This document shows, piece by piece, positions 1 through 10,788 of a DNA stretch of 64,000 nt (position 1 is the stretch's first letter; every line of letters starts with the position of its first letter). Under the pieces are notes generated by a model, which was not told the DNA's origin, did no database searches, and saw only the letters and a list, made by a program, of their open reading frames with translations. The position numbers and the translations under genes are program-made. Origin of the DNA: Melampsora larici-populina 98AG31 (lineage: Eukaryota > Basidiomycota > Pucciniomycetes > Pucciniales > Melampsoraceae); the NCBI RefSeq assembly GCF_000204055.1, contig NW_006768766.1, positions 1,024,706-1,088,705 of the forward strand, read 5' to 3'.

Positions 1-1628
1 GCAGATGAAGTATCATCAGCAGAATCCGAAGTAGATGACCGTGTGATCAGAAACCTAGGCGGGACAAAAAACTCGAAAAATCACTTCCCAAACACTCATC
101 AGTCAGGTTCAAACACAACCAATCCGAATATAAAGAATCCAACAACCAATCCAAACACCCCACCGGCTGATCCTCTGTTTGAAGAAGACTTTAATCGGAA
201 CAAAGGCGTTCAAGATCCGGATTTAGCCTCGACTGTTGCTGAACAGACTCGAACTATAGCTCACCTTCATGTGAAGTTGACCAAAACAGATGCCAAGGTT
301 GAAGCCCTCGAAAGCGAGGTGAGGACTTTGACTGGCATTGTTGATAAATTGATTGGGAAGAGTAAAGAATCTGAAGAAAGTGGAAGCAAAAGTGGGGGCC
401 GGACAGCAGTAAGCTCAGAGTCTTGAACTTCAGTTTTAAACAAAAGAAGAATAACTTATGTTCTAAAAAACCTTTCTTAATGTCTCAAACAGGCTTGTGT
501 GCAATTCCATGTGGCGTGTATGTTAGGTCCAGGTGCCCACAAAAAGCTCCCCAATCCTGCAAGTTTGGAAGAGAAGGCAAGTTGGTTGAGTCAACAACCA
601 ATTCACTCGGTCGAATTCAATGTGGACTTAGAATCCCAAACGTCGGAGGCAGCAGAAACGAGTTCAAATGCTACACACCCAGATGGTCCAGGACATCCCG
701 ACTCAAGCCCTCAACAACTGTCCGTCATACGCCAGATGATGAATGCAGTAAGGGTTGAGAGTTTTTGTCTAGACTTTTCTCGGTCTATGTCCTCAGGTGA
801 AAACAAATGGGTATGGGATCTGGCGATGAAGATTTTTATTAAACTTGTTGAATGCGGAGAGTACGGTGGTATTCCTGTAACATCACAGGGTATCAGTACA
901 ATAAAAAAATGTTTCACATCACACGTTGAGTCACTTCAAAAACGGTAAGTATCAATCCAGTCTGCATATATATATACTTGATGCTCTGCTTCTCATGACA
1001 TCATTGATAAAGCTTGATCATCTAACGCAGGAACCGCCAAGAAAATTGGGACGTTGCACGTAAACAAAAGGCTGCAGACAAAGTGAGACGGTCAACTCGA
1101 ATGAGACATTTGAGTCCCATATCTTTGGTTCTGACAAAGGTTTTGAATACTGATACTCACAACTCCGTACAGCTGAAAGCTCTACGGGATCAAATAGTAC
1201 TTTCAAGACAATGTTTATGGCCACTTTTGGTCATAATGCAAGCTGCTTGCAGTGATGATGAGACAGAAACAGATGAAGATGGGTCACTCGACGATGTTGT
1301 GCGAGCAAACCGACCATGTCGCGTGAGAAAACTAATTTGGCGCAGTGACGCTTCAGAATCGCTATGTCTCCTAGTTGACAAATACAAATCTAGAGTTGTC
1401 GAATCTATTCCTGGGACTTCGCCTGGTCAAAAGGGACGTCGGCCACGACAGCGCATCCGAGGTAATCATCGACCGCTCAGCAGAATAGAAGCGCCAGTTG
1501 GCTTGCCAGTAGACTGCTATTCAGATGAGTGGCTGGGAACCTTATCAGCTGTGCAGCGGGCTCAGCTAGAGATACACCCAGCGCCTGTTCTTGGGCAATT
1601 CAGTTCTATGCTTGCCACAGATGACTAA
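1..1628 (+). CDS. 3' part of unrecognised three-exon gene
   Basis: The gene runs off the left edge; its reading frame is open from base 1. Exons are 1-408, 493-944 and 1031-1628, and both introns (84 and 86 nt) are GT..AG and keep the frame, giving 485 visible residues. The first exon encodes a Ser/Asn/Pro-rich segment followed by a probable coiled coil (roughly residues 75-110). The second carries a compact segment including WVWDLAMKIFIKLVECG. The third holds an acidic stretch (DDETETDEDG) and then a basic one (RRPRQRIRGNHR). I do not recognise the family. It converges on the Tnp2 transposase gene, whose 3' end is at 2161, so it may be a companion gene of that transposon. That is inference; no terminal repeat joins the two here. 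Confidence 0.55.
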
Positions 1629-2160
1629 TTAATACCACTCTAATGTATCTTTTCACATCTTTTGAAAACAACCATATATTTCGCTCTACATATTGTGAGA
1701 AGATATGTACATACCAGAGCAAAAATCAACTTCAGATTCAATAGGTTCATGTGTGGACAAAGAAGCATTAGAACACACAGCTCAGCGCTTTAAGTGTCCA
1801 ACTGACTTATAAATAAAACCTGATAATGGAATATTTAGTTTAAATATCATCACGTGCAGTATTTTGTTGTTCTACGTTCCTCTACTTTATAATATTTTAT
1901 GTATTGAGATTCAGTAGACTGGAACGGTGATTCCAGATTAGAATCCACATAGAGTCTTTTTGCATAGTTGAGTTTAGAAAACAAAAAAGCGAGAGGAGAT
2001 TTCAGCAAGACAAGTGTGGCATGTGGTCGAAATAGACAAGATTTTACTTCAACAGTTCCAAAGAAGAAAAGGTTTGGTAAGATAACTTGGACACAAAAGT
2101 GATCTCCACTGAGATCTATACCAAAATTGAATCAAACCAAATGAGCTCATTGAATAACAA
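1629..2160. other. intergenic, nothing recognised
   Basis: About 530 bp of AT-rich sequence between two convergent genes. It should hold both 3' untranslated regions; I see no further gene or repeat. Confidence 0.5.
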
Positions 2161-3339
2161 TTATCGTTCCATCGACACAAGCGCTACAGTTGCAAGGTTT
2201 AACTGCTTGTGAAGCTCTTGTGGCCTATACATGATCCATGCGCAATGAGAAACTACCTTGTTCAATCTGATAATACGATCTTCGGTTGGCCCCCAAGCAT
2301 AAAGATGCACCTGAACATCTGGTGACTGCAACATTGGGTTATATGTATCTGGAGGAAGAGGTGGAAAGCATTGAACTTCAATCCAAGTGTCCCAAACACT
2401 TTGAGATGATTTTGGTAATCGACAATGGACACAAATGGAGTATATCCTACCAAACATTGTTTTTTTGTTTGTACCAGTGGTGAATTTGATGAAACTATTG
2501 TTTGCGTTTGCAGTGAAGGTCGAAAAAGAGACATCCATGTATTCAATATGCTTGTGGAAAAACGCGCGCGGTGTAATTGGAACACATCCAACCAATTCTT
2601 CGTCTTTCTTTTGACACCACTCATCGGGAAGGAGCCATGTAAAGGCATCAGCTTTTTCGCTGTTCAAATAGCTGACTATGAGGTTGAGCAGATTGTTGTT
2701 GATCGGCTCAAGGTTTGAGTTTGAAAGTTTCTTTGAAGGACGCGGAGGGGGATTGTAAAGTGATTGAAGGCGTGTAGCATACAGTTTCAGAGGTTCAGGG
2801 AGTTTATCACCCCCAAGGAGTGCAGAAAGGTTCCCAGCCCAACCAAATCCTTTAACAAAAGTGATTTTGAGTTCACCTGATTTCAAAAGGGACTGTAGAT
2901 GTAAACAACTTTGATGAGAATGTATATCAAATAGAGAAAAAGCCTACCAATGTGATTGTTGTGGCACCCTTTAAGGATTTTTCCGATCAAACATTCAAAA
3001 GGGAATGACCACCAAGCACGTACGGGACCAAAATGTTTGAGACAATCGGCCAGGTGTATTGTCATGTGATGATTTGGTGCAAGACTACAATGCTGAAAGA
3101 GTTTCGCCGAACTTCTTAGATACTCCTTGACATGATGGCGATACCTTTGGATCTGATCAGCATTCATAGTACGCTTCAGAGCCAAGTTTACAAGAGAGAC
3201 GAGATGACAAAAATTTTTGAGAAGAGCAGTTTTGGAATGATCTCGACCGCTCCATAGCGGAATCAATGTCAAGGGCAATTGGATTGTAAATATATTACGC
3301 CATTCATCGGCTTTTAGCTTTCCAAATGATGCCTTTCCG

Positions 3340-3347
3340 ATCACAGG
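3340..3347. repeat. left 8-bp target duplication of hAT-like element
   Basis: ATCACAGG immediately outside the left terminal repeat. The same eight bases follow the right end at 10781-10788. Eight-base duplications are characteristic of hAT transposons. Confidence 0.85.
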
Positions 3348-3397
3348 TAAGGCCTGGACCCGGCCCGGCTTGGCCTCAAAATCATGAGCCGAGCCGG

Positions 3398-3736
3398 TGT
3401 AAGGTTCTATCAGAACCTTCACTGAGGGTCCGGATTCTTGTCCGGCTTGACTTCTCTTGAGAGAGCACTAACTTAGAACTTTGGTTTCTATTGCGACCTA
3501 GCTCCAGAAAGTCCCATACGTGGCTCTCTGAGGAGTCAGTAACTCTAATCTAGAAGAATACAAAGAAAGAGAGAAATGGGATAGAAAGACTCACCTAGCT
3601 CCAGAAAGTCCCATACGTGGCTCTCTGAGGAGTGAGGACTCTCCGAAGCCAGGCGTTGAGGAGAAAGGTAAGGAGACGCCTATCTAAACCCATGATACAA
3701 ATCCCATACTTCCTGCCTATCCGTGTACCTCTTACA
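3398..3736 (-). repeat. 3' LTR of the gypsy element
   Basis: 339 bp beginning TGTAAGG and ending CTCTTACA, with terminal TGTAAG/CTTACA inverted repeats. It contains a 41-bp direct repeat at 3496-3536 and 3593-3633 (starting ACCTAGCTCCAGAAAG) that is also present in the other LTR. Confidence 0.93.
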
Positions 3737-3748
3737 CCCTCCCTTCCT
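3737..3748 (-). promoter_or_regulatory. polypurine tract of the gypsy element
   Basis: On the minus strand AGGAAGGGAGGG directly abuts the 3' LTR, the position and composition expected of the plus-strand DNA primer used in reverse transcription. Confidence 0.75.
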
Positions 3749-4219
3749 AAAAAGAAAAGTCACTTGAGAAGATAAAGAGAAAGAAAGAAAAAAAAATCTA
3801 TAGAAGAAAAAAAAAAGAAAACACCCCCACACACAAAAAAAATTTTGAAACCACACTAAAGAGAAAAAAATGGTGCAAATGGCATAACTCGCCCCAGAAC
3901 TGACCATAACTCGTCCCATGAAAGAAAATTTATATTATAGAGAAAAAGAAAAAAATTGAAAAAGAATTGAATAATTTGGAGAAAATTGAGAGTGTTTCTA
4001 CGTCTTGAGTCTTGAGGTGAATTAATTTGAATCTTGAGTTGAATTAAATTGAATCTTGAGGTGAATTAAATTGTTTCCTTGTGTTTTGCTGTTCCGGTTT
4101 GACTTGTCATGAAATCGTTAATATATTCGTCTCGTCTGTTTTCGTTATCGGGATCTGCTATGTAGGAAATGTTTTTGCTTGCTAGCCGTTTCATGGAATC
4201 ATGGAAGAAAATTTATGCA

Positions 4220-4552
4220 TCGTACTCACATTGCGGGGGCACTAACGTGTCAATAAAACACACACCCCCTGTCAAGCTTCCTAGCTTTCCCCAGAGATTC
4301 CAATCCAGGACCTAGAGGGGATGTTTTCGGAGTCTGACAAATCACGTTGGTGACTGCAACAGTCGCTTCGTCCTCTGGCTTCGCCCGTGCTAGACGTCCT
4401 TCTCGGGTTAGGGCACTGTTGTTTGGGAGAGAATCCTGCTTGCCAACCTCTTCTTTAATAACGGGAAAGAAAAACGTATCGCACTCACATTGCGGGGGTG
4501 CTAGCGTATTCTCTCGAATACACACCCCCTTGTCACAAATCCTAGCTTGCCC
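4220..4552 (-). repeat. duplicated hairpin block at the 3' end of pol
   Basis: Two diverged copies of a block of about 73 bp (4220-4292 and 4479-4552), each containing CACTCACATTGCGGGGG or a close variant and ending near ACACACCCCC and CCTAGCTT. Each can fold: GGGGG pairs with CCCCC, and in the second copy GTATTC and GAATAC form an inner stem around TCTC. One copy is inside the coding frame, the other spans its stop codon at 4250-4252. Confidence 0.6.
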
Positions 4553-7500
4553 CATGGGCTCCTTTCGAGACTCTCGTGGGGTTGGTTCCGGTCGTGACAA
4601 GACCACCTCAGTGGCCGCAACGTTGTCAATAACCTCCTGCTCGGCGATTTGGTGGTATAGCTTAAGCTTCGAGATGTGGAAAACTGGGTGTGATTGGTCG
4701 TTTGTACCAAGTTGAAGTCGATAATTCCTGCCCGAATTCAGCACCTCCAAGACCTCATACGGTCCATCATATCGCGCTCGAAGCTTGCTAGTTGGCTTGA
4801 ATTTACCGCCTACTGCTTGCTGCCGATCGTGACTGTCTATCAAGACCAGGTCCCCAACTTCAAACGCCTGTCCCTCTTGGCGTCTTTGATTGTAATGAAA
4901 TGCCTGATCTACGCGACTCAGCCATAATCTGTCCCTCCAAGCCGCCCATTCAGCTTGGCTCCTCTCGATCCAGTGCTTTACGTTGTCAGGATCATCTTCG
5001 AGCGGTTGTTGAATGGGGAAAAGCCGTGGTATGCGACCATAAACAAAATGAAAGGGAGAGACCCCTGTCGCGATGTTTACGGCTGAGTTGATTGCGAATT
5101 CAGCTGCCGGTAATGATTGAAACCACTTGCCATGTTTGTCTCCTGCGTAATGGCGAAGCATTTGACCTACGGTCTTGTTAGATCTCTCGCTCCGACCGTC
5201 TGCTTGGGGGTGATAGGATGTTGACAGATTGACTTTCACTCCTAGAAGTTCATGAAGCCTTTTCCAGAACTTCGACGTCCATGCTTTGTCCCAATCGCCA
5301 ATGATGGACTCAGGCAGGCCGAATATCGAGGACCAAGCGCTATACAATCTTGCCGCTGAACGTTCCGCCGTGTCTCGCTGTGACGCGGCAATGAGTCTGA
5401 CGAATCCCGTTAGCCTGCATGTGCACGATAATATCATATCATACCCTGAAACTTTTGGAAACGGCCCGATGAAATTGATAGCAATTGATTCCATGGGACT
5501 ACTCGGAATTGGTGAGCTTTGCAATCGTCCTGAAGTGGCAGTAGTACGCGCTTTGTTTCGTTGGCATGAATCACACGACTTCAGCTGAGTTTCGACCTCT
5601 TTCGCCATCCCCGGCCAAAAAAAAGTCGTTCGGAGTCTTGTCAACGTCTTCAGAGCACCCAGATGTCCTAATGCGCCATGAGCTTGTGATATAAAGTCGT
5701 GTCAAAGTGTGCTGTGCTGCGGCACCACTAGACGTCCGTCCAAGTATAGCAGGTCATCTTTCATGACACAGTCCTTTCGCAGCGGCAGGACTTTACGTAA
5801 TTTGATGCAGAACTTGTCAAGTTTGTACCCCTCTTGGATAAGCTTGAGTTCCTCCTCCCCCAACGATGCACGTACCTCACATAGGGCTACCTCGTCCCGT
5901 CGAGAGAGAGCGTCAGCAACTGAATTGTTTTGGCCTTTAAGATATTTGAAATCAAGATCAAACTGGGAAAGCGTCTCCAACCACCTTGCTTGGCGCCGGC
6001 TAAGGTTACGCTGTGTGAGTAAGGACGTCAGCAAGTGATGGTCAGACATGACGTTTACCCGCATTCCCAACAGCAACAATTTCCATTTGTTCAGCGCATT
6101 CACCACAGCCAACAGCTCCTGCTCGTGGACCGGATAATTCTTCTCGGCAGGGTTCATGATGCGGCTTTCATAAGCAATTGGTGAAGCTGTGTCCCATTTG
6201 ATTCCTTGGAACAGAGCGGCCCCTAAACCATTTCCGCTGGCGTCAGTGAATAACCAAAGTGGTTCATCAGACTCATAATTGAGATTTTGGAGTACCGGAA
6301 GTGTAGTGATCAGACGCTTGATGTTGTTAAAGGCTTGCTCTTCTGCTTCACCCCATCGGAAAGGCTTTCCTTTCAGTGATGTACTAGTCAAAGGGCTAAG
6401 TGTTCCAACATAGCGTGAAAGCCCGTCGATGAATTTCTTCATCCATTGAACGGTACCCAAGAATTTCAATAGTTGTTTTGAATTGCTGGGTGACGCCCAT
6501 TTTGAGATCTTCTCTACTTTCTTGTCATCCGGACAAACTCCTGCTTCACTAATTTCATGGCCCAAGAACTTGATTTGCCGACGGAATAGTTTACTCTTCT
6601 TGATTGAGCAATAAAGTTTTGCACCTCGTAAACGCTCCAGTACTTGACACAGGTGAATTTCATGTTCTTCTACGGTTTGTGAAAAAATAACTATATCATC
6701 AATGTATACCACACATATCTTTCCTACTAACTTGCCAAGGATTTCTTCATTTCTTGCTTGATGTGTTGCCGGGCCATTTGTAAGTCCCATTGGCATTACA
6801 ACCCACTCATACAGACCCCACGGAGTTTTTACCGCCGTCAGTGGGATGTCCTCTTCCCGCATACGGTCTTGGAAAAATGAATTAGTCTGGTCAACTATTG
6901 ACCAAACTTTTCCTGTTGCTACCAGTTGTATGGACTCATCAACATTTGGCAAGGGTGCTCGGTCCTTGACCGTGTACTTGTTCAATGTACGGTAGTCGCA
7001 GATCCATCTAGGCAATTCGGTTGGGTCTTTTTTTGGAATAATCATGGATGGTGATCCATACTGGCTCTGAGACCTCCGAATTCGTCCAGCTTTGATGTGC
7101 TGATCAATAAGCTTACGCCATGAATCCCTGTGTTTCAATGGATACCCGTATTGCTTTTCATTAATCACTACATGCGGGTCAGTCAAGACAATTTTGTGTC
7201 GACACTGTCTACCGGCATCTGGCAGGCCTTCAGGCAAGGGTTCATCTGGCGGATCACCATCTTCAACAGGTGGGAGTTCCGCCAGGAAAAGGTCTTTGAA
7301 TTCGTGTAGCATCGCTGACTCCCGCTCGCTCAAGTCTTGTACGACTTTGACTGCTTGAATGTTATCAATGGCACATAATAGCCTGTTCAATTTAGATTGT
7401 ATTTCTTTTTCATAAAGAGTTTTTCCACTAGGAGTGTGTAATACACATCTTCGATGCAAGGACACATCTAATTTAAACTTTGACAGGAAAGGTGATCCTA

Positions 7501-9778
7501 AAATCATATCATAAGTCGTACCCAATGGTGCTAATTTGAAAAAAACGGCTCCAAAACGTATGCTGGGATGTTGACATTTGAGATTAGCAATTGCAAATTC
7601 TTGTAGAATTACAGGAGTCCCCTCAGTTGCAATAGCGAGACGTACCTTGACTGGTGCAACCAAAGGTCTCCGAGGTAGGTGTAATTCACGCGCCATGCTG
7701 TTGGACATGAGATTCGTCCCGGCTCCTGAATTGATGAGCGCCCGTACAAGTTTCCCATTGCATGTCAGTTCCAGAATGATGGGAGAGACTGATGTAGAGG
7801 GTGCGCACCTCAATTCATCACTGTCCTCCTTTTCGATTAGACTCGCACGAAATGCATCCGCTTCTTCATACGCAGCGATGTCCTCAGCTAACAGTTCCGA
7901 AAAGGTATCGACTGCTGCTACGCGAGAAGTGGTTGCAGCAGCAGGTGGTCGTCCAGCTGGCCTCTGCGTTGGTGTTCCGGGTGCCGTAGTGTTGTTGGTG
8001 ATGCCAGTTGAGCGATTTGGTCTGGGGCCAGGATTGAAATCCGATGGTACAGATAAGAACCGTGTGTTCTTCTTGGTGCAGCTTGAGTTGTTGCATTTTT
8101 CCTTACAAACTGAACAAATACCCGATTGTTGTAGATATTCGTGGTACCTCCACGCATTGTCGGCGCGCTCTTTGTCTGAACGGGCTCTAGGTTGAGCAGT
8201 GGATCGGTTCATCGGCAAATTCCCCCAGTTCGAGTTCGAAGGGACGGTGTGTTGTCTTGGTCGTGCCGAAGAGTCAGATAAGCGTTGGCTGTTCGACAGG
8301 ATTCGCCATATCCCGTTGGCGGCTTCCTTGAAGATTGGGAAGGAAAAGGGTGCCTTCTTGAGATGCTTCTCATGCTCTACCATATCCCGAAATAGCTGCG
8401 GGGCTCCCCAAGTAATGTACTCGGCGAGGTGGAGGTCCGTTACCCGACCTAGGCGTTTGATTAAACGGTGTAAGTTCTGTGCTCAAATGACGTAAGCATC
8501 AAAGGTTTCCGAGGGGCGCATTTCCAACCGTCTCAAGGCTCCTTCAGTATCAGATAGCCACCCATGAGGAAGCGTACCAGCTGCCATCATCTCCATCGCT
8601 CCCTTCCAGGATCTTTGCCGTAAGTCATCCTTGTTCGCTTGATACCACGCTGACATTTCTTCATTGTTAAGTAGCAATCGTAGCAATTTCAAACGTTCTC
8701 GGTCATCGGTAAGGTTTTTCACGTCGAGTGTTTCCTCGACTAGTTCCTGCCAGTGAAGAAAATCGGCCGGTCGACCAAACTTGCCCGTGAATTTTGGCAA
8801 ATCACTTAACTTAACCCGATCGGCCGTCATAGTTGTAACCACTGGGAATCCGGGTGTCTCAGGCATAACTGGCTGATAAGCTTGCATGTACGGAGTTTGA
8901 GGGTTAAGAGCCTCGCGCGGTGAGAGGGGTGTGTTCGGCGGGTGTGTGTAGTTGCCTGGACGAGTTTTGTGAGTCGCTCCTGTTGGTTGTTGGTCACCAC
9001 ACGCTGGTTCATCTCCAGGTGTTTGTCCAAGCTCTGATGCTATGCTTGCTTGAGGCGTTGATGTGACGTTTCTGCCAGGTTCTCGAGGTGCTGGTGAAGG
9101 GGAGACAGGACTTTGATGCAAGTATTGAATAAATGGATGGGGAGCAGTTGTCGAGCGTTGTTTGTTCGACGCAGGATCTGAACTTGAGGCCTGAATACCC
9201 GTGGATGCTGCTGCCTTCTCGGCGAGCAGCTCACGCACTAGCTTCTGCAAGACTAGAGTTTCTTGTCGAGTCTGAGCCAGGGATTCGTTCTGCAGACAAA
9301 AGCTCTCGACCTGAGCACGGAGAGACTCGATTGTATCCTGATCGTTAGACATGGTCGCCGGTTCGCACGAGAGAGCGGGTTCGTTGAAGGTAACTTCGGT
9401 TTTTTGCGTCTCGGGGGTGTCAATAGAAAAATGACCTGGAGGGTGCGGAGTTTGCCCGTCTCGTGTGAGGCCTAAGAGCTTCTGAAAGTGTAGATTGACC
9501 ACTGTACGCTCCGTAGTAGATGGCAAAATTGGTGGTGGTGAATATTGGGTAGACGTAATTTCGGCAGGACTGGGTCGGTAACTAGATGCATATAGAATGC
9601 GATCTGTGGGCGCTGGTGATCCCGAAACCGATGTCTCCGGCTTCCAATGGAAATTGGCTGGAGGGGGTGCTGGCGGAGACTCAACACTTTCCTTCTGTTT
9701 GTCTTTTTGGGCCCTTCGTAGCAGAATATCGGGGTCGTCGAGAAAGTTGTCTGGCTTCAACGAAGTCGTACCACTCAT
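4250..9778 (-). pseudogene. gag-pol polyprotein with two in-frame UGA codons
   Basis: One continuous frame of 1,843 codons from the ATG at 9778, broken only by UGA at 8483-8485 and 5702-5704. Gag is about residues 1-465, with a cysteine cluster slightly downstream (CSVCKEKCNNSSC), not a classic CCHC knuckle. The protease has NSG where the catalytic DSG is expected (codon 7730-7732). The reverse transcriptase has the VVYIDDIVIF active site. RNase H has TDASGNGLGAAL and ends near NSVADALSRR. Integrase starts with a CDSCQRNKA zinc-binding remnant. The first acidic residue of its DDE triad is Asn (codon 5474-5476), while the later GDWDKAW Asp and RSERSNK Glu are present. A GPY-type module (RYDGPYEVLEVL) follows. 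Two stops plus two active-site losses make this copy non-functional. Confidence 0.9.
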
Positions 9779-9979
9779 TCGACTGGCTTTAATCGTGAGA
9801 GATTGTCCGGGGGGTGGGGATCGACAAGGTTGGGTTGACAGAACTGAACCAGAAGCAGATGAACAGATTGACAGATGACAGAAAAGGCAGAGTGACAGAA
9901 GTACGTGAAATGATAGAGAGAAAAAAATGTTGGATAAGGTGTTTTGGTTTTGTTTATCGAAGTGATAAGTTAAAAAAAG

Positions 9980-10318
9980 TGTAAGGTTCTATCAGAACCT
10001 TCACTGAGGGTCCGGATTCTTGTCCGGCTTGACTTCTCTCGAGAGAGCACTAACTTAGAACTTCGGTTTCTATTGCGACCTAGCTCCAGAAAGTCCCATA
10101 CGTGGCTCCCTGAGGAGTCAGTAACTCTAATCTAGAAGAATACAAAGAAAGAGAGAAATGGGATAGAAAGACTCACCTAGCTCCAGAAAGTCCCATACGT
10201 GGCTCTCTGAGGAGTGAGGACTCTCCGAAGCCAGGCGTTGAGGAGAAAGGTAAGGAGACGCCTATCTAAACCCATGATACAAATCCCATACTTCCTGCCT
10301 ATCCGTGTACCTCTTACA
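9980..10318 (-). repeat. 5' LTR of the gypsy element
   Basis: 339 bp, same termini as the left copy. It differs from it at CTCTCGAG (versus CTCTTGAG), CTTCGG (versus CTTTGG) and GGCTCCCTG (versus GGCTCTCTG). The first two differences are TCG/TTG. Confidence 0.93.
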
Positions 10319-10623
10319 GCCGGGCTCCTTTTGAAAAGCCGCCGGCCCGGACCGGCCCAAGTAAATTAAAAAAAAATCCTGCTCAGCGAAAAAAATAAAA
10401 AATAAAAAAATAAAAAAAAATAGATGATTTCTGGCACATTATATGTACCATTGGAAGCCCTTTGTTTGCTTTTTGGGACCCATGGCCACTTTTTGAACCT
10501 CTCCAAAGAACTCTCCGAGCGACTTTCATTGCTAAGATTCACCAAAAGCCTTGGTTTTAGCCCTTTTGGCTGGCCCGCAGCACACCGCTCTCGGGCCCAA
10601 GGGAAAATTTCTGAGGCCGAAAA

Positions 10624-10624
<1 letters not shown>

Positions 10625-10676
<52 letters not shown>

Positions 10677-10740
10677 AAGCCCAAGCCCAAGCCCAAGCCC
10701 AAGCCCAAGCCCGAGCCCGAGCCCGAGCCCGAGCCCGGCT
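10625..10740. repeat. GCCCGA/GCCCAA hexamer microsatellite
   Basis: About 19 tandem hexamers inside the hAT-like element: a GCCCGA block, a central GCCCAA block, then GCCCGA again, closing with the palindrome GAGCCCGGCTCGGGCTC. Long Ala-Arg and Pro-Glu open frames across it on both strands are artefacts. Confidence 0.9.
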
Positions 10741-10780
10741 CGGGCTCGCCCGCTGGTCCCGGTGCCGGGTCCAGGCCTTA

Positions 10781-10788
10781 ATCACAGG
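10781..10788. repeat. right 8-bp target duplication of hAT-like element
   Basis: ATCACAGG immediately after the right terminal repeat, matching 3340-3347. Confidence 0.85.

Larger units (their letters stand above)
3398..10318 (-). mobile_element. complete Ty3/gypsy LTR retrotransposon
   Basis: A 6,921-bp element with two 339-bp LTRs (3398-3736, 9980-10318), flanked by a perfect 5-bp target duplication GCCGG (3393-3397 and 10319-10323). Transcription runs right to left. A polypurine tract abuts the left LTR. The internal domain order is gag, protease, reverse transcriptase, RNase H, integrase, so it is Ty3/gypsy. I could not identify a convincing tRNA primer-binding site next to the right LTR; the adjoining minus-strand sequence begins CTTTTTTTAACTTATCAC. 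The LTRs differ at three positions by my count (all transitions), which indicates a recent insertion. Confidence 0.93.
3348..10780. mobile_element. non-autonomous hAT-like element (split by a gypsy element)
   Basis: The ends are a perfect 17-bp inverted repeat: TAAGGCCTGGACCCGGC at 3348-3364 and its complement at 10764-10780. They are flanked by the 8-bp duplication ATCACAGG. Without the gypsy insertion (3398-10318) and one copy of its target duplication, the element is about 507 bp (3348-3397 plus 10324-10780), GC-rich and without a transposase. It is inserted in the Tnp2 coding sequence. It contains a GCCCGA/GCCCAA hexamer array. Family assignment rests on duplication length and terminal repeat only. 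Confidence 0.8.

Noticed and set aside
7578..8195. 205-codon plus-strand open frame
   Set aside because: Shadow of the gypsy gag-pol coding strand; no independent support.
8483..8485. Programmed read-through UGA between gag and pol
   Set aside because: Possible in principle, since the frame is continuous, but a second UGA, two active-site losses and the shared TCG context make mutation the simpler explanation.
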